Origin: JAIQFL01 sp035501495
GTDB taxonomy: Bacteria > Acidobacteriota > Terriglobia > Bryobacterales > Bryobacteraceae
Reading direction: 5' to 3'
Length of the DNA stretch: 64,000 bases
NCBI GenBank assembly: GCA_035501495.1
Contig: DATJWB010000024.1
Coordinates: 11,402-75,401, forward strand
Part shown: piece after piece, positions 36,337 through 47,462 of the stretch
Position numbering within the stretch: position 1 is the stretch's first letter
Layout of the letters: each line of letters starts with the position of its first letter
The notes under the pieces: generated by a model
Told to the model about the DNA's origin: nothing
The model's database searches: none
Seen by the model: the letters and a program-made list of their open reading frames with translations, nothing else
Made by a program: the position numbers and the translations under genes

Positions 36337-36343
36337 ACCCCCG

Positions 36344-37018
36344 ATGTATAAGGGTCAGTCCATCACCGTCATCATCCCGTGCCTCAACGAGGAGCAGGGC
36401 ATCGAAAAGGTCCTCAACGCCATGCCCGACTTCGTGGACGAGGTCATCGTGGTGGACAACAACTCCACCGACCGCACCGCCGATGTGGCGGCCTCCCTGG
36501 GCGCCAAAGTCATTCGCGAGGAAGTGCGCGGCTACGGCCGAGCGTACAAACGCGGCTTTGCCGCCGCCACCAGCGATGTGATCGTCACTCTCGATGGCGA
36601 TCACAGCTATCCCGTGGACGCCCTCTCCTACCTCATCGAAGCCTTCCGCCACCTCGAGATCGATTTTCTCAACGCCTCCCGCTTCCCGGTCCGCGACCCC
36701 CGCGCCATGAGCCTCAAAAACAAGTTCGGCAATCTGATCCTTTCCATGGCCATGTCCATTCTCTTCTTTCGCTGGGTGCGCGACTCGCAGTCCGGAATGT
36801 GGGTCCTCCGCCGCGCGATTCTCAAGGAGATGAAACTCATAGCCGACGGCATGGCCTTCTCCGAAGAGATCAAGATTGAAGCCATCCGCAGTTCCCGGAT
36901 CCGGTTCGGCGAAATCTCCATTCAATACTCGTCGCGTTCCGGAGAAACCAAACTCAACCCCTGGCGTGATGGGTTTCAGAACCTCGCCTTCCTGCTGAAG
37001 AAGCGCTTTTTCCGATGA
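36344..37018 (+). CDS. GT2-family glycosyltransferase (dolichyl-phosphate-sugar synthase-like)
   Basis: 224 residues starting MYKGQSITVIIPCLNEE; the open frame extends upstream only through a palindromic repeat, so the ATG at 36344 is chosen. GT2 motifs: VIVVDNNSTDRTADVAASLG, TLDGDHSYPVDAL (metal-binding DGD) and SGMWVLRRAILKEM. No C-terminal membrane helices, so a cytosolic or peripheral enzyme similar to polyprenyl-phosphate glucose/mannose synthases. It overlaps the next GT2 by 4 bp (ATGA). It probably supplies a lipid-linked sugar or extends the glycan. Confidence 0.87.
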   Translation: MYKGQSITVIIPCLNEEQGIEKVLNAMPDFVDEVIVVDNNSTDRTADVAASLGAKVIREEVRGYGRAYKRGFAAATSDVIVTLDGDHSYPVDALSYLIEAFRHLEIDFLNASRFPVRDPRAMSLKNKFGNLILSMAMSILFFRWVRDSQSGMWVLRRAILKEMKLIADGMAFSEEIKIEAIRSSRIRFGEISIQYSSRSGETKLNPWRDGFQNLAFLLKKRFFR

Positions 37019-38007
37019 GCATCACCGCGATCGTGCCGGTATGGAACGGCAGGGACCTTCTGGAACGCCTGCTGCTCTCTCTCGAAGCGCAGACCGAGCG
37101 CGCCAGCGAACTTCTGGTGGTAGACAACGGATCCGAAGATGGGGCGCCCGATCTCGCCCGGCAACATGGCGCCCGCGTCATCCCCATGGGCCGCAACGCC
37201 GGTTTCGCCGCAGCGGTGAATCGTGGAATTCGCGAAAGCCGCACCGGCTGGATCGCCGTCCTCAACAGCGATGTCGAACTGGCGCCCGACTACTTTGCCG
37301 CCCTTTCGGCAGCGGGCGGATGGTTTGCCTCGGGGAAGATCTTGAGCTACGCGGGCGAATCCGGCAGCCGCATGATCGACGGCACGTTCGACGTGGTCTG
37401 CCGCGGCGGAACGGCGTGGCGCGCCGGCAGCGCCCGTCCCGATGGTCCCGATTTCGACGCGCCCCGCACCATAACCTCGCCGCCTTGGACCGCCGTTCTT
37501 TTCCGCGCCGAACTGTTCCGCATCGTGGGTCTTCTCGAAGAATCGTTCGAATCTTATCTCGAGGATGTGGACTTCGGCCTCCGTTGCGCCGCGCACCAAC
37601 TCGACGGCCGCTATGTCCCCTCGGCCGTAGCCTGGCATCGTGGCAGCGCCACCCTTGGCCGCTGGCATCCCGAGACGGTTCGCCGAATCTCCCGCAACCA
37701 GGTGCTGCTCCTGGCCCGCCACTATTCCGGCGGTCTCCTCTGGCGATGCTGCTGGCCAATCGCCGTGGCGCATCTGCTGTGGGGAGGCCTGGCATTCCGC
37801 CATGGCGCCGGGTGGGCGTGGCTGCGTGGAAAGTGGCAGGGCATTCAGAGTTTTCCTGGTGCGCGGAAACTCGCTGGGCCTTTCGACTCAGGACTACTAC
37901 CTAGACTTCGCTCCAACGAAAAGACCATTCGCACTCTGCAGCAGTCGACCGGTTTCGACCGCTACTGGAGCCTCTATTTCCACCTCACCGGCGGCGGAGC
38001 GAAGTAA
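37015..38007 (+). CDS. GT2-family glycosyltransferase (rhamnosyltransferase-like)
   Basis: 330 residues. GT2 N-terminus MSITAIVPVWNGRDLLERLL, LVVDNGSEDGAPDLARQHG, NAGFAAAVNRGIRES, and acidic motif VLNSDVELAPDYF. FESYLEDVDFGLRCAAH is the acceptor/catalytic region typical of WcaA/rhamnosyl-like members. The C-terminal about 90 residues carry a hydrophobic or amphipathic stretch (WRCCWPIAVAHLLWGGLAF) that may bind the membrane. Translationally coupled to the gene before it (4-bp overlap) and 2 bp from the gene after it. Sugar specificity cannot be read from the sequence. Confidence 0.88.
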   Translation: MSITAIVPVWNGRDLLERLLLSLEAQTERASELLVVDNGSEDGAPDLARQHGARVIPMGRNAGFAAAVNRGIRESRTGWIAVLNSDVELAPDYFAALSAAGGWFASGKILSYAGESGSRMIDGTFDVVCRGGTAWRAGSARPDGPDFDAPRTITSPPWTAVLFRAELFRIVGLLEESFESYLEDVDFGLRCAAHQLDGRYVPSAVAWHRGSATLGRWHPETVRRISRNQVLLLARHYSGGLLWRCCWPIAVAHLLWGGLAFRHGAGWAWLRGKWQGIQSFPGARKLAGPFDSGLLPRLRSNEKTIRTLQQSTGFDRYWSLYFHLTGGGAK

Positions 38008-38009
38008 GC

Positions 38010-38948
38010 ATGTCCGCGATCGGCATCGTGATCGTCACCTACAATTCGGAAACCGAAATCGGGGCTTGCCTGGATGCCGCCATTGCAACCGGCGCCGAAG
38101 TCGTGGTCGTGGACAACGCATCCACAGATGGCACCAAGACAGAGATCGCGCGCCGCGGTGTACGTTTGATCGCAAATCCGTCGAATCGCGGCTTCGCGGC
38201 TGCCGTCAATCAGGGTTTCCTGGCCTTGAACTCAACTTACATCCTGTTGCTGAATCCCGATGCGGTGATTCAATCCGGACTCGAGTCTCTGCGTCGCGCT
38301 TGCGATTTACCTCGCGCCGGTGCGGCTGGCGGCCGGCTGCTGGGGCTTGATGGCGACCCCCAAACAGGATTCATGGTGCGGCGCCTCCCGACTCCGCCCG
38401 CATTGATTTTAGAAGCTTTACTGCTGAATCGCCTGTGGCCGCGCAATCCCGTGAACCGGCGTTACCGGGCCTTGGATCTCGACTGCTCTGCGCCTTGCGC
38501 GGTCCAGCAGCCAGCCGGCGCTTTCTTCATGGTGCGCCGCGACGTCTGGCAGGAACTCGGCGGCTTCGACGAAGGTTTCTTTCCCCTCTGGTTCGAAGAT
38601 GTAGACTTCTGCCGCAGGATGCTCGACCGGGGATATGTTGCGCATTATGTCCCGCAGGCCGTTTCAAAACATACGGGTGGGCACTCGATCGCGAGAATTG
38701 CAGTAGAGATGCGGCAGTTTTATTGGTATCGTAGTCTTCTGAGATATTCAGCCAGACATTTCAACCCGTTTTCCTTTCGGGTTGTGTGTCTGGCGGTTTT
38801 AACAGGCGCCCTTCTGCGGATGCTCGCAGAAACCATTTGGACTGGGAGCCTGAAGCCCCTGGTAGTTTACGGGAAAGTCGTACGGCTCGCCGGCCGTTGC
38901 TCGGTCTTCGGCTGGAGAGACGGAGTTGTGTCGGGCCCCCATATTTAG
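38010..38948 (+). CDS. GT2-family glycosyltransferase
   Basis: 312 residues. IGIVIVTYNSETEIGACL, VVVVDNASTDGTKTEIARRG, NRGFAAAVNQGFLAL, LLLNPDAVIQSG (metal-site region) and PLWFEDVDFCRRMLDRGY. The C-terminus contains a hydrophobic helix (FRVVCLAVLTGALLRMLAET). Third gene of the coupled GT2 run. The pattern is that of rhamnosyltransferase-type GT2 enzymes, consistent with the dTDP-sugar genes at the other end of the locus, but specificity is not provable here. Confidence 0.87.
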   Translation: MSAIGIVIVTYNSETEIGACLDAAIATGAEVVVVDNASTDGTKTEIARRGVRLIANPSNRGFAAAVNQGFLALNSTYILLLNPDAVIQSGLESLRRACDLPRAGAAGGRLLGLDGDPQTGFMVRRLPTPPALILEALLLNRLWPRNPVNRRYRALDLDCSAPCAVQQPAGAFFMVRRDVWQELGGFDEGFFPLWFEDVDFCRRMLDRGYVAHYVPQAVSKHTGGHSIARIAVEMRQFYWYRSLLRYSARHFNPFSFRVVCLAVLTGALLRMLAETIWTGSLKPLVVYGKVVRLAGRCSVFGWRDGVVSGPHI

Positions 38949-38992
38949 GCTAATTCGGATGCTTAGAAAGTTCGGCTCTCAGGTTCTTGTTC

Positions 38993-40042
38993 ATGGCGCA
39001 CAGCGACTTTGTCTCCGTCACAATCGTTACCTACAATAGCGGCCGGTTTATCAAGCGCTGTCTGGAATCGGTGCTGGCTCAGAGGTACCGCCACAAAGAA
39101 GTGATCGTGGTGGACAATGCCTCCACCGATGGCACGATCGACATCCTCGAACAGTTCGAGGATCGCTGCCAGGTCTATTACAACGAGGAGAACATCGGGT
39201 TTGCGGCCGCCCAGAATCAGGCGATCAAACTCTCCAACGGAGATTGGGTCCTCACTCTGAATCCCGACGTCCTGCTTCTGCCCAATTTCATTCAGGCGCT
39301 CGTCGATGCCGGCCAGTTCGATTCCCGCATCGGAACCGTTTGCGGGAAACTGCTGACCATGACCGCGCACTTCGAGATTCCTGAGAAACCCGTCGTGGAT
39401 TCGACCGGCATCTACTTCAACCCCATGCTGCGTCACCTCGACCGCGGCAGCCAGGAAGTCGATAACGGGCACTACCTGCAGTACGAATACGTCTTCGGCG
39501 CCACCGCGGCGGCCGCCCTGTATCGCCGCGCGATGATTGACGACATCTCGCTCGACGGCGAATTCTTCGATTCCGATTTCTTCGTCTACCGCGAGGACGC
39601 CGACGTTGCCTGGCGCGCCCAGTTGATGGGCTGGAAGTGCCTCTACGCGCCGTACGCGCGCGGGTATCACGTCCGCAAGGTGCTTCCCGGCAACCGTAGG
39701 GCACTCCCGCCGGAAATCAACATGCACTCCGTGAAGAACCGCTTCCTGATGCGCATCAAGAATATTTCCCCCAACCTCTATCGGCGAAACTGGTTCTCCA
39801 TCACTACCCGCGACACGACCGTGGTCCTGTGCTGCCTTCTCTGGGAGCATAGCTCGCTGCGGGCATTCTGGTTCCTGGCGAAAAACCTGAAGCGGGTGCT
39901 TGCGAAACGCCGCCTGATTCAAGCCAGCCAGCGGGTAGACCATGAGTACATGGCCAGTTGGTTTCAATACACTCCCGTGAGCAAGCAAGCTCCCAAGAAA
40001 ATGGCCCGCACGCTCTCGCGCTCCGAGACGGCAAAGACCTAG
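38993..40042 (+). CDS. GT2-family glycosyltransferase
   Basis: 349 residues from the ATG (MAHSDFVSVTIVTYNSG); a TTG two codons upstream is an alternative. RYRHKEVIVVDNASTDGTID, NIGFAAAQNQAIKLSNG, LTLNPDVLLLPNF, then FDSDFFVYREDADVAWRAQL and LMRIKNISPNLYRRN form a complete GT2 domain. The last about 90 residues are helical and basic. It is the last gene of the plus-strand GT2 group and lies 44 bp after the previous one. Specificity unknown. Confidence 0.87.
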   Translation: MAHSDFVSVTIVTYNSGRFIKRCLESVLAQRYRHKEVIVVDNASTDGTIDILEQFEDRCQVYYNEENIGFAAAQNQAIKLSNGDWVLTLNPDVLLLPNFIQALVDAGQFDSRIGTVCGKLLTMTAHFEIPEKPVVDSTGIYFNPMLRHLDRGSQEVDNGHYLQYEYVFGATAAAALYRRAMIDDISLDGEFFDSDFFVYREDADVAWRAQLMGWKCLYAPYARGYHVRKVLPGNRRALPPEINMHSVKNRFLMRIKNISPNLYRRNWFSITTRDTTVVLCCLLWEHSSLRAFWFLAKNLKRVLAKRRLIQASQRVDHEYMASWFQYTPVSKQAPKKMARTLSRSETAKT

Positions 40043-40146
40043 GAACGATTGGGAAGCCGGCGAGTGGCTGCCTTGATCGGTTCCTGTTGTCCGGCCCTCG
40101 GAGTTTTGAGTCACAGGTGGGCGGTCTTGACAGTCATTTGTTCAGG

Positions 40147-40673
40147 TTAATTGCTGGTCATGTTGTTCCAGGCGTTCTCCGCTCGCTCGCAGAGCCTCGA
40201 TGTCGCTTCCGCTTGTACCCATATCGAGACCGCCCGGGCGAGGTTCCGCTCCCAGCCGAAGTGCCGGTGAAGCCAGACCATCCGCGGCCTGTCTTCATCA
40301 TTAATACCGATTTCCGCGAAGCCCCGAATCAGAGCGGCGGCATCGTAATGCGGCAGGTCCATTTGCCGCCGCACGGCCCGGCAGGCCAGCGGAATGGATC
40401 GCAGCGGTGAACAGTTCACAGTTCGGCTTCGGAACGGGTTCGTGCATATTGAGCAAGATGCACAATGGCGTCCTTTTGACCTTTAGACCAGGGCGCCTCG
40501 CCCTGTGTGTACCCCCGTGCCGCGGAGAGCATTTCCGTCGAGAGAATCGCCACCAGCACCAAGCTCGCGATGAGCAGGGCCAATGCACCGCAGGTCAGAA
40601 GCACGTCCGCCTCACGATGGGCCGGATTCGTGGTCAGGCCGCGAATCCGGTTCTTCTGAAGGTGAGAATTCAT
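40147..40673 (-). pseudogene. truncated N-terminal part of a membrane sensor protein
   Basis: Minus strand from the ATG at 40673 (MNSHLQKNRIRGL). One hydrophobic segment (LLTCGALALLIASLVLVAIL) is followed by SAARGYTQGEAPWSKGQKDAIVHLAQYARTRSEA, a pattern I associate with the extracytoplasmic part of sensor kinases or diguanylate cyclases of this phylum. The frame ends at 40416. A second frame over 40147-40419 continues the same domain (DAAALIRGFAEIGINDEDRP, ARAVSIWVQAEATSRL) and stops. The signalling output domain is missing. One frameshift near 40417 plus loss of the 3' part. Confidence 0.5.
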
Positions 40674-40804
40674 TCCAAGCTGTCGATGCCCGTAAACCGA
40701 TCCGGTCGCCGTTGCACCTCGGCTCCGGGTACGAGACATAAGCCCTCTTAAACCCTATCGGCTGAAACGCCCGGAACTTCACACCGGCGCCGGACGAGCG
40801 CCAG

Positions 40805-41032
40805 TCAGATTTCCTCAACTCTCAGGGGCACCACCGTTTCCGGACTGTGCACCCTGCCGGCCCAACTGCCCCAGACCACTCTCGCTTGGAACGTTCGGCC
40901 ACGACATGTCACTGAAATCTCGTCACCAACCACAGGCGCGTCACCCCGAGAAAAGTTCTCATCCGGCTTCAACTCCCGCTCGGTAACCACCTCCCCAGTC
41001 TTCAGGCAAATGCGCTTTACCCAATAAGCCAT
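40805..41032 (-). CDS. small hypothetical protein
   Basis: 75 residues: MAYWVKRICLKTGEVVTERE then VVGDEISVTCRGRTFQARVVWG and a C-terminal VVPLRVEEI. An unusually good ribosome-binding site (AAAGGAGG, 7 bases before the ATG) supports it as real. The fold looks like a small beta barrel (PilZ- or SH3-like alternation), but I recognise no family. It stands alone between a sensor remnant and a glycosyltransferase of the opposite strand. Confidence 0.6.
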   Translation of the reverse strand: MAYWVKRICLKTGEVVTERELKPDENFSRGDAPVVGDEISVTCRGRTFQARVVWGSWAGRVHSPETVVPLRVEEI

Positions 41033-41257
41033 GCCAGATCCTCCTTTGGGAGACTATCAGTTCCGCACTGCCAGGCGGCAGCCTGAATTCGCCATTTTTT
41101 TGAGTGCTCACCTCACCCAGGTTTTGTTGGATGGTCCAGATGCATGAAACGGGTGCGGTTGCTCAAACGCTTACCGTCGAAATCCCTTCCGAGTTCCTTC
41201 CGATAGCAGTGCATGAAGCATCTGAATTAGAATGTCCCTTTCCTGCTCCTCCCACGC

Positions 41258-42367
41258 ATGCGCATCGCCCTCCTAGGAACGCGAGGCATTCCCGCCAGTT
41301 ACGGGGGATTTGAAACCTTCGCCGAAGAGATTTCCACCCGCCTCGCCGCCCGCGGCCACACCGTGACCGTCTATTGCCGCGAACGCCACCCCGAAACTGC
41401 CTGGCGCGGCGTCCGCCTCCAATACCTGCCCACCATCCGCCACAAATACTTCGACACCCTCGCTCACACCTTGGTCTCCACCCTCCACCTTCTCTTTCAC
41501 CGCGTGGACGCCGCGCTCTACTGCAACGGCGCCAACGCCATCTTTACCCTCTGGCCCCGCCTGTTCGGCATGCCCGTCGCATTGAACGTCGACGGCATCG
41601 AGCGCAAACGCAAGAAGTGGAACCGCCTCGCCAAAGCCTGGTACCTCGTCTCCGAGTGGCTGGCCACCTTCTGCCCGACCGCGGTCATTACCGACGCCCG
41701 CACCATCGAGAACTACTACCGCGATCGCTACGGCAAGACCAGCACCTTCATCCCTTACGGCGCGGAGGTCGGCAAGGTAGCCACCACGGATGTCCTCCGG
41801 CAACTCGGGCTGGAGCCCGGCCGTTACCTCCTTTATGTCAGCCGCCTGGAACCCGAGAATCACCCGCTCGAAGTCCGCCAGGCATTCGAGCGAGTCCGCA
41901 CGCCCATGAAACTCGCCCTCATCGGCGACGCCCCTTATGCCCAGGATTACATCCGGCAGGTGCGCGACACCTCCGATCCACGCATCGTGATGCCCGGCGC
42001 GATCTACGGCCAGGGCTATCGCGAGTTGGGGTCGCACGCCTTCGCCTATATCCACGCCACCGAAGTCGGCGGCACGCATCCGGCGCTCATCGAGGCGATG
42101 GGCCGCGGCGCCGTCGTGCTATACCGGAACACACCCGAAAACGCGGAGGTCGCCGGCGATGCGGGGATTCCGTTCGAACCGGCCGACTTGGCCGCCAAAA
42201 TCGAAATGCTGCTGATCATGACCGAAGATCAGTTGGCGGAGCGCCGCCGCCGGTCGCTCGATCGCGTGCGCGAACGCTACTCCTGGGACGCCGTCACCGT
42301 CGCCTACGAAAAGCTCCTGCGTTCGATCGCCCACGGGCCTCCCGCAGATGCCGGTCACAGCCGCTGA
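41258..42367 (+). CDS. GT4-family glycosyltransferase with DUF1972 N-terminus
   Basis: 369 residues. The N-terminus MRIALLGTRGIPASYGGFET is diagnostic of the DUF1972 (WsaF/rhamnosyltransferase-like) group. ALNVDGIERKRKKWN and TFIPYGAEVG lead to the GT4 C-domain: YLLYVSRLEPENHPLEV, LIGDAPY, and HATEVGGTHPALIEAMGRGA, where a Glu of the E-x7-E type donor site lies. Likely transfers rhamnose or a similar sugar to the polymer. Last gene of the plus-strand arm; intergenic DNA then separates it from the convergent VTT gene. Confidence 0.88.
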   Translation: MRIALLGTRGIPASYGGFETFAEEISTRLAARGHTVTVYCRERHPETAWRGVRLQYLPTIRHKYFDTLAHTLVSTLHLLFHRVDAALYCNGANAIFTLWPRLFGMPVALNVDGIERKRKKWNRLAKAWYLVSEWLATFCPTAVITDARTIENYYRDRYGKTSTFIPYGAEVGKVATTDVLRQLGLEPGRYLLYVSRLEPENHPLEVRQAFERVRTPMKLALIGDAPYAQDYIRQVRDTSDPRIVMPGAIYGQGYRELGSHAFAYIHATEVGGTHPALIEAMGRGAVVLYRNTPENAEVAGDAGIPFEPADLAAKIEMLLIMTEDQLAERRRRSLDRVRERYSWDAVTVAYEKLLRSIAHGPPADAGHSR

Positions 42368-42709
42368 GAATTTTTTTCACCGGCGCAACTGCCTGTAAAT
42401 GACCGGATTACCATCACGCACCCGAATGCCGCTGCCTGCGCCGCCGGCGACCGCCTGCTACCCTGAACTTCGAGTGACAGGCTTACGCCCCACCGCGTAA
42501 GCTGCAACAAGCTTTATCCTGGCCAGGATACGTTGCATTTCAGGTGGAATCTGAGCCTCCCCGCAAGCCTTCGGGCCCACAGGGAGCCTGGGTTCGAACC
42601 CACGATCAGAGAGCCGGCAACGGCTTCCATTCATCTGGGCGGCTGGTACGAAGGATCGCTTATCTCCTGGGGCGGAGATAACATCCGAATCGGCCGGCCG
42701 CCTGCAACG
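42368..42709. other. gene-free DNA between convergent arms
   Basis: About 340 bp with no credible coding frame. A GGGTTCGAACCC palindrome (42590-42601) resembles a tRNA T-arm, but the loop is one base short and no acceptor or anticodon stem fits around it. No T-rich terminator is obvious apart from a TTTTTTT at 42372-42378, just after the GT4 stop. Confidence 0.4.
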
Positions 42710-43336
42710 TCAAATTCCCACCTGATCGCTCGGCCGCAGTGTCTCTTCTTTTGCCATCGTCTGCCGCCGCCGGTCGTTCAATCGCACCAGCAGGAGCAGC
42801 AGCAAAGCGGCGCCCAGCGCCACCCCGCAAATCGTCCAGCCGTTCCGAATCAGGAAGCCCTTGGCATCTTCGCGCAACTGAATCCCCAGCCACGCCTCGC
42901 CGAAATACCGGATGATGCGCGCCAGCAGAATCACCGCCACGAACCGGTCGACCGGCGTGTGCAGCGCGCCGGCCGAGATCACGAACACTTTGAGCGGCAG
43001 CGGGACCACCGGAGTCACCGCGGGCACGAACACGCTCATCAGTCCGTAGCGCTGAAACCACCGCTGGAATTTTCCCGGCGATGGCTGGCCCTTTCCGGCC
43101 AGCCTGCGCCCGTGCCGTGCCGCCATAAACAGCGCGACGTTCCCGCCCACCGAACCCGCCACCGCCAGCAGTGCCGTGAAATAGGCATGACCTGGCGCGT
43201 CCACGCTTCCCGCCGCGACCGTCAGAAGCAGAAGGTCCACGCCGCTCGGCAGCGGAATCCCGATCGAGTCCAATATGCTGAGTACCAGGACTCCCCAGGG
43301 GCCGAACGCGACTAATGCCGCAAAGATCTTGTGCAT
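42710..43336 (-). CDS. VTT/DedA-like membrane protein
   Basis: 208 residues. VTT-domain signature: FGPWGVLVLSILDSIGIPLPSGVDLLLL, AGSVGGNVALFMAARHGRRL, and FVPAVTPVVPLPLKVFVISAG (re-entrant loop with the conserved Pro), followed by VILLARIIRYFGEAWLG and a C-terminal helix. DedA/VTT proteins are lipid scramblases or flippases, and some act on undecaprenyl phosphate. The ATG at 43336 is 2 bp after the Wzm stop, so it is the last gene of the rml-to-wzm operon; a carrier-lipid recycling role is a reasonable inference. Confidence 0.8.
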   Translation of the reverse strand: MHKIFAALVAFGPWGVLVLSILDSIGIPLPSGVDLLLLTVAAGSVDAPGHAYFTALLAVAGSVGGNVALFMAARHGRRLAGKGQPSPGKFQRWFQRYGLMSVFVPAVTPVVPLPLKVFVISAGALHTPVDRFVAVILLARIIRYFGEAWLGIQLREDAKGFLIRNGWTICGVALGAALLLLLLVRLNDRRRQTMAKEETLRPSDQVGI

Positions 43337-43338
43337 CG

Positions 43339-44564
43339 TCAAATAATGTCCGCGAACGATTTCCGTAATTTATAGAACCAGGCGTGGCCCAGCACGAACA
43401 CCAGCGCGGACAACAGCCAGAGTTTCCAGAGCGAGCCGAACTGCGGCGCCTGGTTGTGCAGGAAGACGTCCCGGTATCCGCGAACCAGAATGTAGATCGG
43501 GTTCTTCCGCGCCAGCGGCAACAGCGTCCGCGGCAGCGAGTCCTCGGGATAGCAGATGGGCGTCGCGAAGAACCAGATGGTCAGCAGGTATCCCAGGATT
43601 TGCCCGAGGTCCCGCACAAACACACCCAGCGCCGCCAGAAACCAACTCAAGCCCGCGGTAAACAGCAACTGTGGAACGACCATCACCGGGAGCCAGAACA
43701 CCGCCGGAGGCACCCCGCGGCGCACTACCAGCAGGAACACACAGTACAGGAGGATGGCGAACAACTCGCTGACCAGCCCGGCAACAACGAGGTTGACCGG
43801 AAGCGTTTCTACCGCGAATACCAGCTTCTTCACGAAATTGCGATGCTCCAGCATAACACCAGGCGAGCGCCCCACCGCCTCGCTGAATGCCAGCCACGGC
43901 AGCATCCCGGCCAGGTAATACAGCGCGAAACCCTCGCGGCTGGGATCACCCGGAAAAGTCGACTTCAGGATGAAGCCGAAGACGTAAAAGTAGGTCAGCA
44001 TCAGCAGCAGCGGGTTCATCACCGTCCAGAACGATCCGCCGAACGAGCCGCGGTACCGGCCCAACACGTCGCGACGCACCATCACCCGGATCAGGCTGCG
44101 ATTCCGCCAGATCGTCTGCAGCGGATACACCACCGCGCGTCCCATGCCGCGCCACAATCGTTCGCGCGCCAGGCTGCCGCGCGTTGCAATCCGCACCCGG
44201 CCGAGCGTCACGACGCCGCTTTTCGTGGCGGCGTCCACTGCCACGAATGGCCAGCCCTTCTCGTAATACCAGCAGACGTTCTCGCGCAACGGAGACAGCA
44301 GCACCAGGTAACGCCCGTCCTCCGGAGGCAGTTCGAAATCCAGGCGCACGGTCGTGGTCTCGTTGGGCTTCACGTCGCGTTCCGGTTGCGCCCGAGGCCC
44401 GTCCACAATCAGCGTCCCGGTGTCCGCGTCGAAGACGTGACAGCCGATCCCGAATCCCTCGGACGCGCGCCACGTTTCCTGCGTGTGATTGCGGACGATG
44501 AACTCGGCATGCACGCCTCCACGGTCCGGTATGCGCTTCACCTGCAAGACGACGTAGTCGGTGC

Positions 44565-44568
<4 letters not shown>
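43339..44568 (-). CDS. wzm: polysaccharide ABC exporter permease Wzm with extra N-terminal domain
   Basis: 409 residues. The C-terminal about 265 residues form an ABC-2 type permease: VMVRRDVLGRYRGSFGGSFW, six hydrophobic segments, GMLPWLAFSEAVGRSPGVM and WFFATPICYPEDSLP. This is preceded by a soluble beta-rich domain of about 130 residues (VVLQVKRIPDRGG, AEFIVRNHTQETW, VRLDFELPPEDGRYLVLL), similar in character to the sugar-binding C-terminal domain of Wzt. Canonical Wzm/TagG permeases have only the membrane part. It pairs with the Wzt at 30590-31933 to export the glycan. Overlaps the upstream GT4-methyltransferase gene by 4 bp. Confidence 0.88.
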
Positions 44569-46565
<1,997 letters not shown>

Positions 46566-46566
46566 T

Positions 46567-47244
46567 TCAGCGAACCAGCTCCATCGAGAAGGTCGCCGCC
46601 GAAAGCGGGATCCGGATGAGGAGCGGCGTGCGGGCCGGGTCCCGCGCAAAGAAGAGTTCGATGTGGAAGTCGGCCTTCGGGCCTTTCACGTAGGCGACCA
46701 CGTGATCGGTCACGGTCGGTTTGTCGCCTACCGGAATGGTCATGGCGCCGGTATACTCCGTTCGGACCGAATACGCCGACCCCAGGAAGATCTTCTGTGC
46801 CGGCGGCATTCTGCCCTGTCCCATCTCACGCCTTGTAAAATAAATGAAGGTCAGTGCATCGCGCGCGCACGCCGGCAGGTCGAGATCGCTCTGTCCGCCG
46901 TCTTTGGGGAACACCGTGACGCGATGAGCCGTCCCCTTCTGCTGGTCGAAGGAGGTCTTCTCCTGGGTCTTTTTGCCGCCGTGGCTGATCGTCCGTTCCA
47001 AAGAGAGTGAGCACAGCTCCGCGGTCGCGGTGGACTGGTACTTGTCGGAGATCGCGAAGCCCGGAACCCCGGCCGACAGGGTCGCGGCGAAGCTCCATCC
47101 CGAATCGGCGTGACGCGCCGAGAACGTCACTTCTCCCAGGCTCAATCCACTCGGCCAATTGACGTTGTACCTTAGCGCTTCATCCTGAAACGGGAACCCC
47201 GTCTGTGCAAACAGGGAAGAGGCAAACGCGAGCCATAATGCCAT
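46567..47244 (-). CDS. exported DUF3108 family protein
   Basis: 225 residues. Leader MALWLAFASSLFAQ, then a beta-rich DUF3108 pattern: ALRYNVNWPSGLSLGEVTF, GWSFAATLSAG, TERTEYTG-like strands, and PVGDKPTVTDHVVAYVKG with LFFARDPARTPLLIRIPL near the end. DUF3108 proteins are outer-membrane/periplasmic lipoprotein-like sheets of unknown role. I use the ATG at 47244, which begins the leader; upstream codons belong to a palindromic repeat. Tightly placed between a GT4 gene and the GT4-methyltransferase gene, so it probably helps export or assembly of the glycan. Confidence 0.7.
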   Translation of the reverse strand: MALWLAFASSLFAQTGFPFQDEALRYNVNWPSGLSLGEVTFSARHADSGWSFAATLSAGVPGFAISDKYQSTATAELCSLSLERTISHGGKKTQEKTSFDQQKGTAHRVTVFPKDGGQSDLDLPACARDALTFIYFTRREMGQGRMPPAQKIFLGSAYSVRTEYTGAMTIPVGDKPTVTDHVVAYVKGPKADFHIELFFARDPARTPLLIRIPLSAATFSMELVR

Positions 47245-47253
47245 GCTGGCGAT

Positions 47254-47408
47254 GTGGCGCAGGCACTCGTGCCTGCCGCGTCCCCAGTCATGGGGACGCT
47301 TGTCGGGTGCGCACCGTGTCGTTGTCGCCCGAGGTCCCCCGAATCTCGTGCCAGCGAGAAATGCGTCCCGATGAGTCGGGACGCGGCAGGCACGAGTGCC
47401 TGCGCCAC
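47254..47408. repeat. double-hairpin palindromic repeat, copy C (near-perfect inverted pair)
   Basis: 155 bp. Both ends read GTGGCGCAGGCACTCGTGCC inwards, and the first about 46 bases of each end match closely (second hairpin TCCCCAGTCATGGGGA on the left, TCCCGACTCATCGGGA on the right). The centre is unique, about 60 bp. It lies just upstream of the DUF3108 start codon. Best-preserved copy of the family in the window. Confidence 0.9.
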
Positions 47409-47462
47409 GTCTTGGGGACAGACACGAGTGTCCGCGTCCCATGGAAAAAACAGGAGGAAGCG

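Noticed and set aside
42545..42640. Possible tRNA around GGGTTCGAACCC
   Set aside because: The palindrome looks like a T-arm, but the loop is six bases, and no acceptor, D or anticodon stem can be built on either strand.
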